In this document: in pieces, positions 14,813 through 23,049 of the stretch
Position numbering within the stretch: position 1 is the stretch's first letter
Layout of the letters: every line of letters starts with the position of its first letter
Assembly (NCBI GenBank): GCA_964422155.1
Contig: CAYQZZ010000032.1
Coordinates: forward strand, 1 to 23,206
Reading direction: 5' to 3'
Length of the DNA stretch: 23,206 nt
Source: JBGPRB01 sp964422155
GTDB lineage: Bacteria > Chloroflexota > Dehalococcoidia > Dehalococcoidales > RBG-16-60-22
The notes under the pieces: model-generated
Told to the model about the DNA's origin: nothing
The model's database searches: none
Seen by the model: the letters and a program-made list of their open reading frames with translations, nothing else
Made by a program: the position numbers and the translations under genes

Positions 14813-15673
14813 TCAATCAGGCCATTTTCCTTCAAAAACTACCTCCGCCGGCCCACCCAGTACTACCTCGCCGTTACCGTTCCATTCGGCATTCAGCACG
14901 CCGCCGGGCAGTTTAATATCCACCTTGGATTCGGTGTAGCCGCGTAATTTCGAGGATACCGTTATCGCACAGGCGCCGCTGCCGCAGGCCAGTGTCTCCC
15001 CTACTCCACGCTCCCAGACACGCGCCTCCAGGTGCTTATTATCGAGCACCCGCGCCACCTCAAAGTTGACCCGATTGGGAAATATCGGCAGATTTTCCAC
15101 CAGCGGCCCGATTCTGGACAGCGGGAAATCGGAGACCGGCTCCTGACTGAAATAAACGGCATGAGGGTTCCCCATGGAAACAAGATTGAGTGTCAGTTCC
15201 TTGCCGCTTACTATGACCTTATAGCTGAGCATGGACTTGACGTCAACGACATCGCCCTTGCCGGCCTTCAGGTTTACAGGAATTTTATCGGCGGTAAATC
15301 TGGGCTTGCCCATGTTGGCCCAGAATTTTATGACCCTGCCGCCCTTTCTCTCAAGCTTAACCCGGTTGATGGCAGCTACGGTCTCAATGGTAATTTCTTC
15401 GATGTCCGGGCTGACCAGTCCTTTTTCTAGAACGTACCTGGCCAGGCACCTGATACCATTGCCGCAGGTCTCCGCCTCAGAGCCATCGGCATCAAAGGTA
15501 CGCATACCGAAATCCGCCTTATCCGAGGGCTGCAATATTATCAGGCTATCGGCACCGATACCCAGGTGACGGTCGCACACGGCTATCGCCAGTTTAGACC
15601 AGTTACGCTTCATGTTATGCGCATCTACCATGACAAAATCGTTAGCAGCACCCTGCATCTTGGTGAAATCCAT
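14813..15673 (-). CDS. dapF: Diaminopimelate epimerase
   Basis: DapF interconverts LL- and meso-DAP in the cytoplasm, feeding lysine and, if present, peptidoglycan. The 286-residue protein carries both catalytic cysteines: Cys70 in AETCGNGIR and Cys230 in TLACGSGACA, with the N-terminal FTKMQGAANDF and VSMGNPHAV between them. I chose ATG at 15673 because family members begin close to this motif; the frame also opens at GTG 15685. The gene is 25 bp after miaA and directly before dapL, giving two consecutive steps of the aminotransferase variant of the DAP pathway. Confidence 0.95.
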   Translation of the reverse strand: MDFTKMQGAANDFVMVDAHNMKRNWSKLAIAVCDRHLGIGADSLIILQPSDKADFGMRTFDADGSEAETCGNGIRCLARYVLEKGLVSPDIEEITIETVAAINRVKLERKGGRVIKFWANMGKPRFTADKIPVNLKAGKGDVVDVKSMLSYKVIVSGKELTLNLVSMGNPHAVYFSQEPVSDFPLSRIGPLVENLPIFPNRVNFEVARVLDNKHLEARVWERGVGETLACGSGACAITVSSKLRGYTESKVDIKLPGGVLNAEWNGNGEVVLGGPAEVVFEGKWPD

Positions 15674-15698
15674 TCCTCGTCTCACTCTCCATTCTTGT

Positions 15699-16619
15699 TT
15701 ATTCGCTTTTTAAAAACTCAGCAAGTGTCTTCTCAATCTCTAAGTCGTCCTGTTGACCGATATCGAACCAGTGTATTTTTGCATCGTCCGGACGGAACCA
15801 GGCGTACTGATGACGGATAAACCGGTGGGTCTCCGTCTTTATTTTCTGGGTCGCCGCTTCCAGCGTCAGCTCACCCTTTAAAAACTGGCCGACCTGCCGG
15901 TAGCCGATGCCGGACATGGATGGCAAGTCTAAATCATACCCCATTTTCAGCAGATTTTCCACTTCCCGGACGAAGCCCCGCTCTATCATTTCATCGACCC
16001 TGCGGTCGACAAGGCGATACAATTCAGCCCTTCCGGCAGTCAGGCCGATGATAAATGAAATAAAGGCGGGGGCTTTTTTGCGCCCGAGTTTGGAAAAAGA
16101 CTTTCCGGCTTTGGCGTGCACCTCAAGTGCCCGAATCACACGGCGCACATTGCGGCGGTCAATTTTTGCTGCCGCGTCAGGGTCGGCAGCGACAAGTTCC
16201 TCGTAGAGTTCATCGATGCTTCTCTCACTGGCTCTCTTTTCTCTATTATACCTGAATTCCGGGTCGGGTGAAACTCCGGGTATCTGCCATCCTTCCAGCA
16301 CCGCTTTTACGTACAGGCCGGTGCCGCCGACCAGAAAAGGCAGCTTACCGCGCCGATGAATATCTCCGATGGCCCGATATGCCAGCTCCTGATACAGTAC
16401 CAGGCTGAAATCTTCGTTCGGGTTAATGATATCAATCAGATGATGAGGTATGCGTAAGAGTTCCTGCGGGGTCGGCTTGGCCGTGCCGATATCCAGATAA
16501 CGGTATACCTGCCGACTATCGGCACTGACGATTTCTCCCTGATAAAGCCCGGCCAGGCGGAGAGCCAGGCGGCTCTTACCGATACAGGTGGGACCGACGA
16601 TAGCGATGAGACGCTTCAT
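15699..16619 (-). CDS. miaA: tRNA dimethylallyltransferase
   Basis: MiaA transfers dimethylallyl from DMAPP to A37 of tRNAs reading UNN codons. The 306-residue protein has the P-loop GPTCIGKS (9-16), the substrate-binding SADSRQVYR (32-40) with Asp34, VGGTGLYVKAVL near 97-108, and the C-terminal MSGIGYRQVGQFLKGE. The length is normal. The ATG is seven bases after the tpiA stop with no strong Shine-Dalgarno, so translation is probably coupled. The DMAPP donor comes from the MEP pathway whose first enzyme (dxs) heads this gene run. Confidence 0.95.
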   Translation of the reverse strand: MKRLIAIVGPTCIGKSRLALRLAGLYQGEIVSADSRQVYRYLDIGTAKPTPQELLRIPHHLIDIINPNEDFSLVLYQELAYRAIGDIHRRGKLPFLVGGTGLYVKAVLEGWQIPGVSPDPEFRYNREKRASERSIDELYEELVAADPDAAAKIDRRNVRRVIRALEVHAKAGKSFSKLGRKKAPAFISFIIGLTAGRAELYRLVDRRVDEMIERGFVREVENLLKMGYDLDLPSMSGIGYRQVGQFLKGELTLEAATQKIKTETHRFIRHQYAWFRPDDAKIHWFDIGQQDDLEIEKTLAEFLKSE

Positions 16620-16626
16620 GCTGCGG

Positions 16627-17391
16627 CTAAAGGCCCCGAATCTCGGAAGCCTGCCTCACGATGCTCAGGAAATCGTCGGCTTTCAGGCTCGCTCCGCCGA
16701 CCAGAGCGCCGTCAATTTCAGGTTTTCGCATGAATTCGGCAATATTAGCGGCGTTTACGCTGCCGCCGTAAAGGATACGGACACTGCCCGCAATCCCGCT
16801 GCCGTGCAGGCGAGAGATAAATTGCCGGATAAAACCGATAGTCTTGTTGGCATCATCACCGGTAGCCGACCTGCCGGTGCCGATAGCCCATATCGGCTCG
16901 TAGGCAATAACGAGTCCGCTGAGAAAGTTCATCCGGTCGGAAGACACTATAAGCTGACGGCCCAGGACCTCTTTCGTCTGCCCGGCCTCGTTCTCCTCCA
17001 GGCTTTCGCCGATGCAGAATATGGGTTTCAGTCCGGTCTTGATGGCCGCTTTTATTTTCTTATCGATAATTTCACTGGTCTCGCCGAAATACTGCCGCCG
17101 CTCGGAGTGCCCGATGATGACATAGTCGCAGAGGTTAGCCAGCATGGGCGGCGAAATCTCACCGGTATATGCTCCCTTTTCTTCATAAAAGACGTTCTGC
17201 GCTCCCAGCCTTACGGTGCTCCCTTTGATGATAGCTCTCACCGCCACCAGAGACACGAAGGGCGGGCAAAGCACCTTCTCGACACCGCGCACTCTTTCGA
17301 GTCCGGGCTGCATCGTTTTGACCAGATTAATAGCATCATCAATCGTCGTGTTCATTTTCCAGTTACCGGCAATCATCGGCATACGTGTCAT
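16627..17391 (-). CDS. tpiA: Triosephosphate isomerase
   Basis: TpiA interconverts dihydroxyacetone phosphate and glyceraldehyde 3-phosphate. The 254-residue TIM barrel has the substrate-binding GNWKMN (Asn10, Lys12), the electrophilic His95 in IIGHSERRQYFGE, the catalytic base Glu165 in AYEPIWAIGTG, and the phosphate-binding LYGGSVNAANI. The AGGAG Shine-Dalgarno (complement of 17398-17402) overlaps the stop codon of apgM, which ties its translation to that gene. It forms a glycolytic trio with pgk and apgM. Confidence 0.97.
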   Translation of the reverse strand: MTRMPMIAGNWKMNTTIDDAINLVKTMQPGLERVRGVEKVLCPPFVSLVAVRAIIKGSTVRLGAQNVFYEEKGAYTGEISPPMLANLCDYVIIGHSERRQYFGETSEIIDKKIKAAIKTGLKPIFCIGESLEENEAGQTKEVLGRQLIVSSDRMNFLSGLVIAYEPIWAIGTGRSATGDDANKTIGFIRQFISRLHGSGIAGSVRILYGGSVNAANIAEFMRKPEIDGALVGGASLKADDFLSIVRQASEIRGL

Positions 17392-17400
17392 TTTTAACTC

Positions 17401-18606
17401 CTAAGCTCCGAACTTGGTCAGTTTCCGGGCGTTAGCCATAGCCAGGGGCATAATCTGAGTGGCGGAGATTCTGCCCAGGCCGCCGGCCAGAAAAGCCGGT
17501 TCGGAAAACTTTTTAACACTATCGGTACGGCAGTACTTTGAGCATATCAGCACCGGCACCGGATGCCAGCTATGACCGCCGAATATTGCCGGCGTCGAGT
17601 GGTCGCCGGTGATAACCAACACATCCGGCTCAAGGCCTATCAGGACAGGTAAAGCCGCATCAATTTGCTCCAGGACTTTTACTTTACGGGCAAAGTCGCT
17701 ATCTTCACCGGCAGTATCCGTCCATTTCACATGCAGGAAGAAAAAGTCGTAATTTTTATAGTTTTCCTTCAATGTGGCAAATTCATCCTCGAGTGTTGTT
17801 CCTGTCCGCGCAACCTTCATGCCGACCAGCCTAGCCAGCCCGCGGTACATCGGATAAACAGCGATAGCCAGCGGGTTCAGCTTATAGATTTCCTGCATGG
17901 TGGGGAAACGGGGCTTACCGGCGAAACCGCGCAGTAGAACCATATTAGCCGGATGGTGCCCGGATAGCGATGCTTTTGCCTTGGCTGCGAACCGATTGGT
18001 GATATCAGCCAGTCTACCGGCTTCCGGACTTAAAGCGGTAATTTTCAATGGAGCTACGCCCGTCTGCGATGGGTCGGACTCGGTAACATTAGCTATTAGA
18101 TTATCGCCGTGAAATACAGCCACGAAGCGATGTTCTCTTACCGGGTATACCTTTATGTCAACTCCGTCAATAGATGTACCATCAAGCAGCTGGCATAATT
18201 CAGCGCATTTCTCGTTAGAGATACGCCCCGCCCGGCGGTCGGTTATAATGCCTTTTTCGTTAACAGTGCAGAAATTACCGCGGGCAGCCACGTCTCCCGG
18301 CTTAAGCTCGATATCAATACCGACAGCCTCCAGGACGCCGCGGCCGATATTGCAGCTGATGGGGTCGTAACCGAACAGGGCTAAATGCCCGGGACCGCTG
18401 CCGGGTGTGATACCGGGAGCTATGAGGTCGGACAGACCGCAAATCCCCCTTGCCGCCAGAGAGTCAAGATTGGGGATACGGGCAGTCTCCAGTTCCGTTT
18501 TACCCGTTTTCGGGTCCGGCAGCCCGCCCAGACCGTCGATTACCAGCAAAACTATCTTCTCCGGCGAAGTAATCGAGATTTCCTTAATCAACTCCAGGTT
18601 ATTCAT
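17401..18606 (-). CDS. apgM: 2,3-bisphosphoglycerate-independent phosphoglycerate mutase, archaeal type
   Basis: ApgM converts 3- to 2-phosphoglycerate without a bisphosphoglycerate cofactor, using two metal ions and a phosphoserine intermediate of the alkaline phosphatase superfamily. The 401-residue length matches the archaeal-type family (bacterial GpmI is about 510). Motifs are VIDGLGG (metal-binding Asp24), GSGPGHLALFGYD (nucleophile Ser70), HVKWTDTAGED and TGDHSTPA. A Shine-Dalgarno-like AGGA lies about 12 bases before the ATG. The gene sits between pgk and tpiA, with repeat copy 2 in the gap to pgk. The archaeal form in a bacterium suggests ancient transfer and occurs in several anaerobic lineages. 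Confidence 0.94.
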   Translation of the reverse strand: MNNLELIKEISITSPEKIVLLVIDGLGGLPDPKTGKTELETARIPNLDSLAARGICGLSDLIAPGITPGSGPGHLALFGYDPISCNIGRGVLEAVGIDIELKPGDVAARGNFCTVNEKGIITDRRAGRISNEKCAELCQLLDGTSIDGVDIKVYPVREHRFVAVFHGDNLIANVTESDPSQTGVAPLKITALSPEAGRLADITNRFAAKAKASLSGHHPANMVLLRGFAGKPRFPTMQEIYKLNPLAIAVYPMYRGLARLVGMKVARTGTTLEDEFATLKENYKNYDFFFLHVKWTDTAGEDSDFARKVKVLEQIDAALPVLIGLEPDVLVITGDHSTPAIFGGHSWHPVPVLICSKYCRTDSVKKFSEPAFLAGGLGRISATQIMPLAMANARKLTKFGA

Positions 18607-18653
18607 TGTCCAAAGTCATCCTAATAATTTATCTAGATAATCCCTGTTGCGAT

Positions 18654-18760
18654 GTCATTCTGGCCCCGTATCAGGGTACGGGGTAAACTCCGGCCAGAAT
18701 CCAGAAGAAGAATCGCAGAATTTACTTCATATTCTGGATTCCAGCTTTCGCTGGAATGAC
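18654..18760. repeat. Composite palindromic intergenic repeat, copy 2
   Basis: The 107-bp element is bounded by GTCATTC and GAATGAC, nearly identical to copy 1 at both ends. ATTCTGGCC/GGCCAGAAT, CCCCGTA/TACGGGG and ATTCCAGC/GCTGGAAT are all present; only the central spacer (about 18708-18733) differs. It starts 47 bp upstream of apgM and ends 7 bp after the pgk stop, so it lies within the presumed pgk-apgM transcript. Confidence 0.8.
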
Positions 18761-18767
18761 AAAGTTA

Positions 18768-19964
18768 CTAAAGCATCCCTTTATCACGCAAGGCTGCCAC
18801 GCCGGGCAGTTCCTCGCCCCCCAGGAATTCCAGCGAAGCGCCCCCGCCAGTTGAAACAAACGTAACTTTATCAGCCAGTCCCAGGGCTTCTATCACCTCG
18901 GCGGTCGAGCCTCCGCCCACCACGGTCGTTGCTTTAAGTTCGGGAAGCAGTTTGGCCAGTGCCTGCGTTCCTTTGGCAAACTGCGGTATCTCTTCCACGC
19001 CCACGGGGCCATTCCAGAATACCGTCCGGCTTTTTTTCAGCTCCCGGCGGAAGTTTTCGATGGTCTTCGGGCCGATATCGGCAATTTTCTTATCCGGCGG
19101 TATGGCATCGATAGATACGACTTTCCCCACAGCATCGCTATCGATTTCATCCGTGACCACCACATCAACCGGCAATAAAAGGCGGGTGCCGCTCCTGGCA
19201 GCTTCTTTTATCAACTCGGCCGCCATACCAACTGAGTCCGCTTCAACCAGGGACCTGCCCACTTCATATGACCTGGCTTTCAGGAAGGTAGCCGCCATGC
19301 CGCCGCCGATTAACAGGCAGTCTACCTTGCCCATGATATTTTTCAGCAAGGCAACCTTATCGCTTACCTTGGCGCCGCCGAATATGGAGGTAAAGGGGTG
19401 GACCGGGTTCTCCATAAGGCCGCCCAGGGTATTAATCTCCTTTTCAAGCAGCAGCCCAGCTACCGCTGGCAGGTAGTGCGTGATACCGGATATCGAGGCA
19501 TGGGCACGGTGGGAGGTGCCGAAGGCATCATTAACAAAGACATCACCCAGACGGGCTAAAGCCCTGGCAAAGTCCTCACTGCCGGCTTCCTCTTCAAGAT
19601 GAAAACGGAGATTTTCCAGGAGCAGCACATCCCCGGCTTTCAGGTTCTCTACGGACTTCTCCACTTCAGGCCCGATACAGTCCATAGCAACCCCGACCTG
19701 CTGTCCTAAAATCTGAGAAAGGCGCTTCGCCACCGGTTTCAGCCGCATTTCCTCGACAACCTTTCCCTTGGGCCTGCCCAGATGAGACATCAGGATAACC
19801 TTCGCTTTACGCTCGATGAGATATTTAATCGTGGGAAGGGATGCCCGGATGCGGCTGTCATCCGTTATCGCGCCGGTCTTGGCGTCTATCGGCACGTTGA
19901 AGTCAACGCGGACCAGAACCTTTTTACCGGTAACCTCAATGTCCCTGACGGTCATTTTATTCAT
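18768..19964 (-). CDS. pgk: Phosphoglycerate kinase
   Basis: Pgk transfers phosphate between 1,3-bisphosphoglycerate and ADP. The 398-residue, two-domain protein has the N-terminal RVDFNVPID and SHLGRPKGK substrate motifs, the hinge FWNGPVGVEE, and the nucleotide-binding VVGGGSTAEVIEALG and STGGGASLEFL. The length is standard. GGGAG lies about six bases before the ATG at 19964. The preceding 200 bp contain a long nested inverted repeat and separate it from dxs. It leads the pgk-apgM-tpiA glycolytic set. Confidence 0.97.
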   Translation of the reverse strand: MNKMTVRDIEVTGKKVLVRVDFNVPIDAKTGAITDDSRIRASLPTIKYLIERKAKVILMSHLGRPKGKVVEEMRLKPVAKRLSQILGQQVGVAMDCIGPEVEKSVENLKAGDVLLLENLRFHLEEEAGSEDFARALARLGDVFVNDAFGTSHRAHASISGITHYLPAVAGLLLEKEINTLGGLMENPVHPFTSIFGGAKVSDKVALLKNIMGKVDCLLIGGGMAATFLKARSYEVGRSLVEADSVGMAAELIKEAARSGTRLLLPVDVVVTDEIDSDAVGKVVSIDAIPPDKKIADIGPKTIENFRRELKKSRTVFWNGPVGVEEIPQFAKGTQALAKLLPELKATTVVGGGSTAEVIEALGLADKVTFVSTGGGASLEFLGGEELPGVAALRDKGML

Positions 19965-19983
19965 GTATCGCTCCCGATTATCA

Positions 19984-20103
19984 GAGGGCGTTTAGCAACC
20001 GCTCATGGTGAGCCTGTCGAACCATAGCGGCGTATTTGCTTCACCCTTCGACAGGCTCAGGGTGAGCGGAGAATTAAAGAGTTTTTTACTGCTAAACGAC
20101 CTC
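19984..20103. repeat. 120-bp nested inverted repeat (MITE-like) between dxs and pgk
   Basis: Terminal arms GAGGGCGTTTAGCA (19984-19997) and TGCTAAACGACCTC (20090-20103) pair with one mismatch. Inside them CCGCTCA (19999-20005) pairs with TGAGCGG (20063-20069), then TGAGCCTGTCGAA (20009-20021) pairs perfectly with TTCGACAGGCTCA (20047-20059). The whole unit could fold as one long hairpin. No target-site duplication was seen. Confidence 0.75.
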
Positions 20104-20165
20104 CGAAACAAATAACCTGCACGCTATAAATTTCCGTATCAAAATAACGTCACTTCCCTACCCTA

Positions 20166-22070
20166 CTACGTTGTTTTAGCTTTATCATCAACGTTAAACG
20201 GTACATTTGAAACAGAGTCGGGAAACAGTTTTAAAACCTGCTGCGTGATGCCGTTAGCATCCAGACCGTATTTGGAGCGTAAAATAGCCTGAGTCCCGTG
20301 CTCAACGAATTCATCCGGGATACCGATGTTCTTCACCGTAACGTTACACATTCCGGACTCCTGCAGCAGCCTGACGATACTGCTGCCAAAGCCGCCGTTA
20401 AGCACATTCTCCTCGACCGTAACGATACGCTTGATACGACCGGACAGGTCAATGATAAGCGACTTATCCAGGGGTTTGGCAAAACGAGCGTTGACTACGG
20501 TAGCCTCGACCCCCTTTTTTGCCAGTTCGCCCGCTGCCTCCAGAGATGGAGATACCGAGGCGCCTAAAGCGAAGAGCACCACATCCTCTCCATACCTGAC
20601 CACTTCACCCTCGCCTATGGGTATCTTATGTAGCACTGTGTCTAAAGTTACCCCCAGACCGGGGCTACGGGGATAACGCACCGCCATGATACGTCCTGAC
20701 TTTACGGCGGTATATAGAAGGTGCTGGAGTTCGTTTTCATCTTTGGGAGCCGCCAGGACCAGATTGGGGATAAGGGTGAGATAAGAGACATCAAACGTAC
20801 CCTGATGTGTCTTGCCATCATCGCCGACAATTCCCCCACGGTCAATCGCAAAGACAACCGGCAGGTTCTGGAGACAAACATCATGTATTATCTGGTCGAA
20901 GGCACGCTGTAAAAAGGTCGAGTATATCGCCACGACCGGTATAAAGCCCTGGGTCGCCATGCCGGCGGCAAAAGTAACGGCATGCTGCTCGCAGATGCCG
21001 ACATCAAAGACGCGTTCCGGGAACTCGGCTTCAACAATGCTCAGGCAGTTCCCCTCGGGCATGGCCGGCGTAACCACCACCAGTCTGGGCTCCTCGCGGG
21101 CCAGGCGTAGCATCGTTTGGGCAAAAACCTCACTATAGGTCGGTACTTTGCTATCATTACTTCCCTTGGCCGGCACACCGTGGAAATAGACGGCATTGCT
21201 CTCCGCCGGAGAGTAGCCCTTGCCTTTGGTGGTGACGACATGTACGAGAGTCGGCCGGGTAGCGTAATCCCTGGCCCGGTTAAGAACACCCTCAAGGTCC
21301 TGAATATTATGCCCGTCAATCGGCCCGATGTAAGCAAAGCCGAGCGCCTCCCACAGCTGTGTCGGCATAAAAAACCCTTTGAACCTGGCTACCAGCTCCA
21401 CAACGAGACGCCATAACTTAACTCCGGTGGGCAGAGCCGTAATGATTTTCTTACCTCTTCTCTCTGCCCGGCGTAAACGCGGGTCGAACCTCACCCTGCT
21501 CAAGAGTTTAGCCAGGGCGCCCACGGTAGGTGAAATGGACATACCGTTATCATTGAGAATCACGATGAGACGGGGACCCAGGTGACCTGCCTGGTTCAGC
21601 GCCTCGAAAGCTATCCCCGCCGTAATGGCACCATCGCCAATGACGGCAACCACATGGTAGTCTTCACCGGCAAGGTCACGGGCGATAACCATGCCCAGCG
21701 CCGCCGAAATCGACGTGCTGGCATGGCCGGCCCCGAAGGGGTCGTGCTCACTCTCATCGCGGCAGGTAAAACCGGATAGTCCCCCATACTGGCGTAAGGA
21801 ACTAAAATTTCGCCTACGTCCGGTAAGTAGTTTGTGCACATAGCTCTGGTGACCTACGTCCCAGATAATTTTGTCTTTGGGACTATTAAAGACACGATGC
21901 AGAGCTATAGTAAGTTCAACGACACCAAGGTTGGAAGCCAGATGACCACCGGTAGTGGTTACCGTGGTGATAATTTCGTACCTGAGCTCGGCAGCCAGTT
22001 CCTCCAGCGCCTCCGGCGATAATCCTTTCAGGTCGGCGGGACTATCGATTTTATCCAGAAATCTCGGCAT
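20166..22070 (-). CDS. dxs: 1-deoxy-D-xylulose-5-phosphate synthase
   Basis: Dxs condenses pyruvate with glyceraldehyde 3-phosphate on thiamine diphosphate, the first step of the MEP isoprenoid pathway. The 634-residue length is typical. Motifs are GGHLASNLGVVELT (41-54), WDVGHQSYVHK (70-80), the ThDP/metal site VIGDGAITAG (143-152) with NDNGMSI (173-179), the pyrimidine-domain GICEQHAVTFAAGMA, and DRGGIVGDDGKTHQG. A promoter-like pair lies at 22106-22135; the Shine-Dalgarno is weak (AAAGG close to the ATG). It heads the - strand housekeeping run, and its substrate is made by the tpiA product encoded downstream. Confidence 0.97.
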   Translation of the reverse strand: MPRFLDKIDSPADLKGLSPEALEELAAELRYEIITTVTTTGGHLASNLGVVELTIALHRVFNSPKDKIIWDVGHQSYVHKLLTGRRRNFSSLRQYGGLSGFTCRDESEHDPFGAGHASTSISAALGMVIARDLAGEDYHVVAVIGDGAITAGIAFEALNQAGHLGPRLIVILNDNGMSISPTVGALAKLLSRVRFDPRLRRAERRGKKIITALPTGVKLWRLVVELVARFKGFFMPTQLWEALGFAYIGPIDGHNIQDLEGVLNRARDYATRPTLVHVVTTKGKGYSPAESNAVYFHGVPAKGSNDSKVPTYSEVFAQTMLRLAREEPRLVVVTPAMPEGNCLSIVEAEFPERVFDVGICEQHAVTFAAGMATQGFIPVVAIYSTFLQRAFDQIIHDVCLQNLPVVFAIDRGGIVGDDGKTHQGTFDVSYLTLIPNLVLAAPKDENELQHLLYTAVKSGRIMAVRYPRSPGLGVTLDTVLHKIPIGEGEVVRYGEDVVLFALGASVSPSLEAAGELAKKGVEATVVNARFAKPLDKSLIIDLSGRIKRIVTVEENVLNGGFGSSIVRLLQESGMCNVTVKNIGIPDEFVEHGTQAILRSKYGLDANGITQQVLKLFPDSVSNVPFNVDDKAKTT

Positions 22071-22105
22071 AGCCTTTTAACTTATTAATCAGCAGCACTC
22101 AGTCA

Positions 22106-22135
22106 ATACTATCAATGTGGATGAATAATTGTCAA
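22106..22135 (-). promoter_or_regulatory. Promoter-like sequence for dxs
   Basis: On the - strand a perfect TTGACA (22130-22135) and TAGTAT (22106-22111) are spaced by 18 bases, about 35 bp before the dxs ATG. It is divergent from the dedA promoter. Confidence 0.6.
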
Positions 22136-22172
22136 GCTGAAGGCATGTCGGACGCTGCTTCCTATAGCTAGC

Positions 22173-22201
22173 TTGACGCTCCTGATATCCTTTTGTTAAA
22201 C
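22173..22201 (+). promoter_or_regulatory. Promoter-like sequence immediately before dedA
   Basis: TTGACG (22173-22178) and TTAAAC (22196-22201) are spaced by 17 bases. The -10 match is weak (3 of 6). A start site about seven bases later would fall at or next to the GTG start codon at 22209, implying a leaderless message. Confidence 0.4.
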
Positions 22202-22208
22202 TCGCAGG

Positions 22209-22847
22209 GTGACCTCCATAGAAAAGTATATCCTCGACTTCATCGCCGCCACCTATAATCTTCTCCACTGGCCCGGAGTTGTGGTCCTGATGGCGATAGA
22301 GAGCGCCTGCATTCCTTTCCCCAGCGAGCTTATTATGCCTCTGGCGGGCTGGATGCTCATCAAGGAGCAGTCTCTGCCGGCGATACATTCTTTGATAGGC
22401 GGTGCTTACGGAGCTATAGGAAATACCATCGGCTCAGTCATTGCCTATATCGTGGGCATGTGGGCTGGCCGTCCACTGCTGAATAAATACGGCCGCTACA
22501 TCCTCATATCCCAGCACGACCTCGACATGGCGGACAGCTGGTTTTCCCGCAGGGGCAGCTGGACGGTCTTCGTCGGCCGCCTGTTGCCGGTGATTCGCAC
22601 CTATATCAGTCTACCCGCCGGTATTGCCAGGATGAATATTGTCAAATTCGTGGCCTATACCTTTATAGGCTCTTTCATCTGGAGCACCGGCCTGGCCTAC
22701 GGCGGTTACCAGATGGGAGAACACTGGGAGCAATTACGAGATGCCATGCGTCCCTTCGACCCACTGTTCATCGCGATAGTACTTGCTCTTATCGGCTTAT
22801 ATGTTTACAGACATATCAGGCACACAAAAGACCATAAGTCCGGCTAA
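22209..22847 (+). CDS. DedA-family membrane protein (SNARE-associated/VTT domain)
   Basis: The 212-residue protein has about five hydrophobic segments. The DedA signature is visible: the re-entrant ESACIPFPSELIMPLAG (about 31-47), GSVIAYIVGMWAGRPLL, and the conserved FVGRLLPVIRTYISLPAGIARM (about 120-141) with its arginines and Pro-Ala-Gly. DedA proteins act in the inner membrane; some move undecaprenyl phosphate or other lipids, and others affect proton-dependent stress resistance. Which applies here is unknown. The start is GTG with no Shine-Dalgarno, and no nearby alternative exists, since the next Met is 27 residues on inside the first membrane segment. Confidence 0.9.
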   Translation: MTSIEKYILDFIAATYNLLHWPGVVVLMAIESACIPFPSELIMPLAGWMLIKEQSLPAIHSLIGGAYGAIGNTIGSVIAYIVGMWAGRPLLNKYGRYILISQHDLDMADSWFSRRGSWTVFVGRLLPVIRTYISLPAGIARMNIVKFVAYTFIGSFIWSTGLAYGGYQMGEHWEQLRDAMRPFDPLFIAIVLALIGLYVYRHIRHTKDHKSG

Positions 22848-22925
22848 CGATAATTGAGATCAGGCTAAGCCATATTATCCCGGTTATGGGCTCGCTCTTC
22901 ACAGAACCTCAGCAGAACGACTATA

Positions 22926-22954
22926 TTGACCTAAGTCTTCATTCGTGATACATT
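22926..22954 (+). promoter_or_regulatory. Promoter of tRNA-Arg
   Basis: TTGACC (22926-22931) and TACATT (22949-22954) are spaced by 17 bases, 18 bp before the mature tRNA, as expected for a tRNA gene. Confidence 0.6.
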
Positions 22955-22972
22955 TTTAAGGAAGTAGAGCGT

Positions 22973-23049
22973 GTCCCTGTAGCTCAGATGGATAGAGCGG
23001 CTGCCTTCTAAGCAGCGGGTCGTGAGTTCGAATCTCACCAGGGACGCCA
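22973..23049 (+). tRNA. tRNA-Arg (UCU anticodon), CCA encoded
   Basis: The acceptor is GTCCCTG (22973-22979) with CAGGGAC (23039-23045). The D stem is GCTC/GAGC. The anticodon stem GCTGC/GCAGC closes loop CTTCTAA (23005-23011), with anticodon TCT at 23007-23009. The T arm is GTGAG-TTCGAAT-CTCAC. Discriminator G23046 is followed by an encoded CCA (23047-23049), unlike the CAU tRNA in this window. It reads AGA and, by wobble, AGG codons. Confidence 0.95.

Noticed and set aside
16588..17397. 269-codon + strand frame opposite tpiA
   Set aside because: Shadow of tpiA, whose catalytic residues are all present on the - strand.
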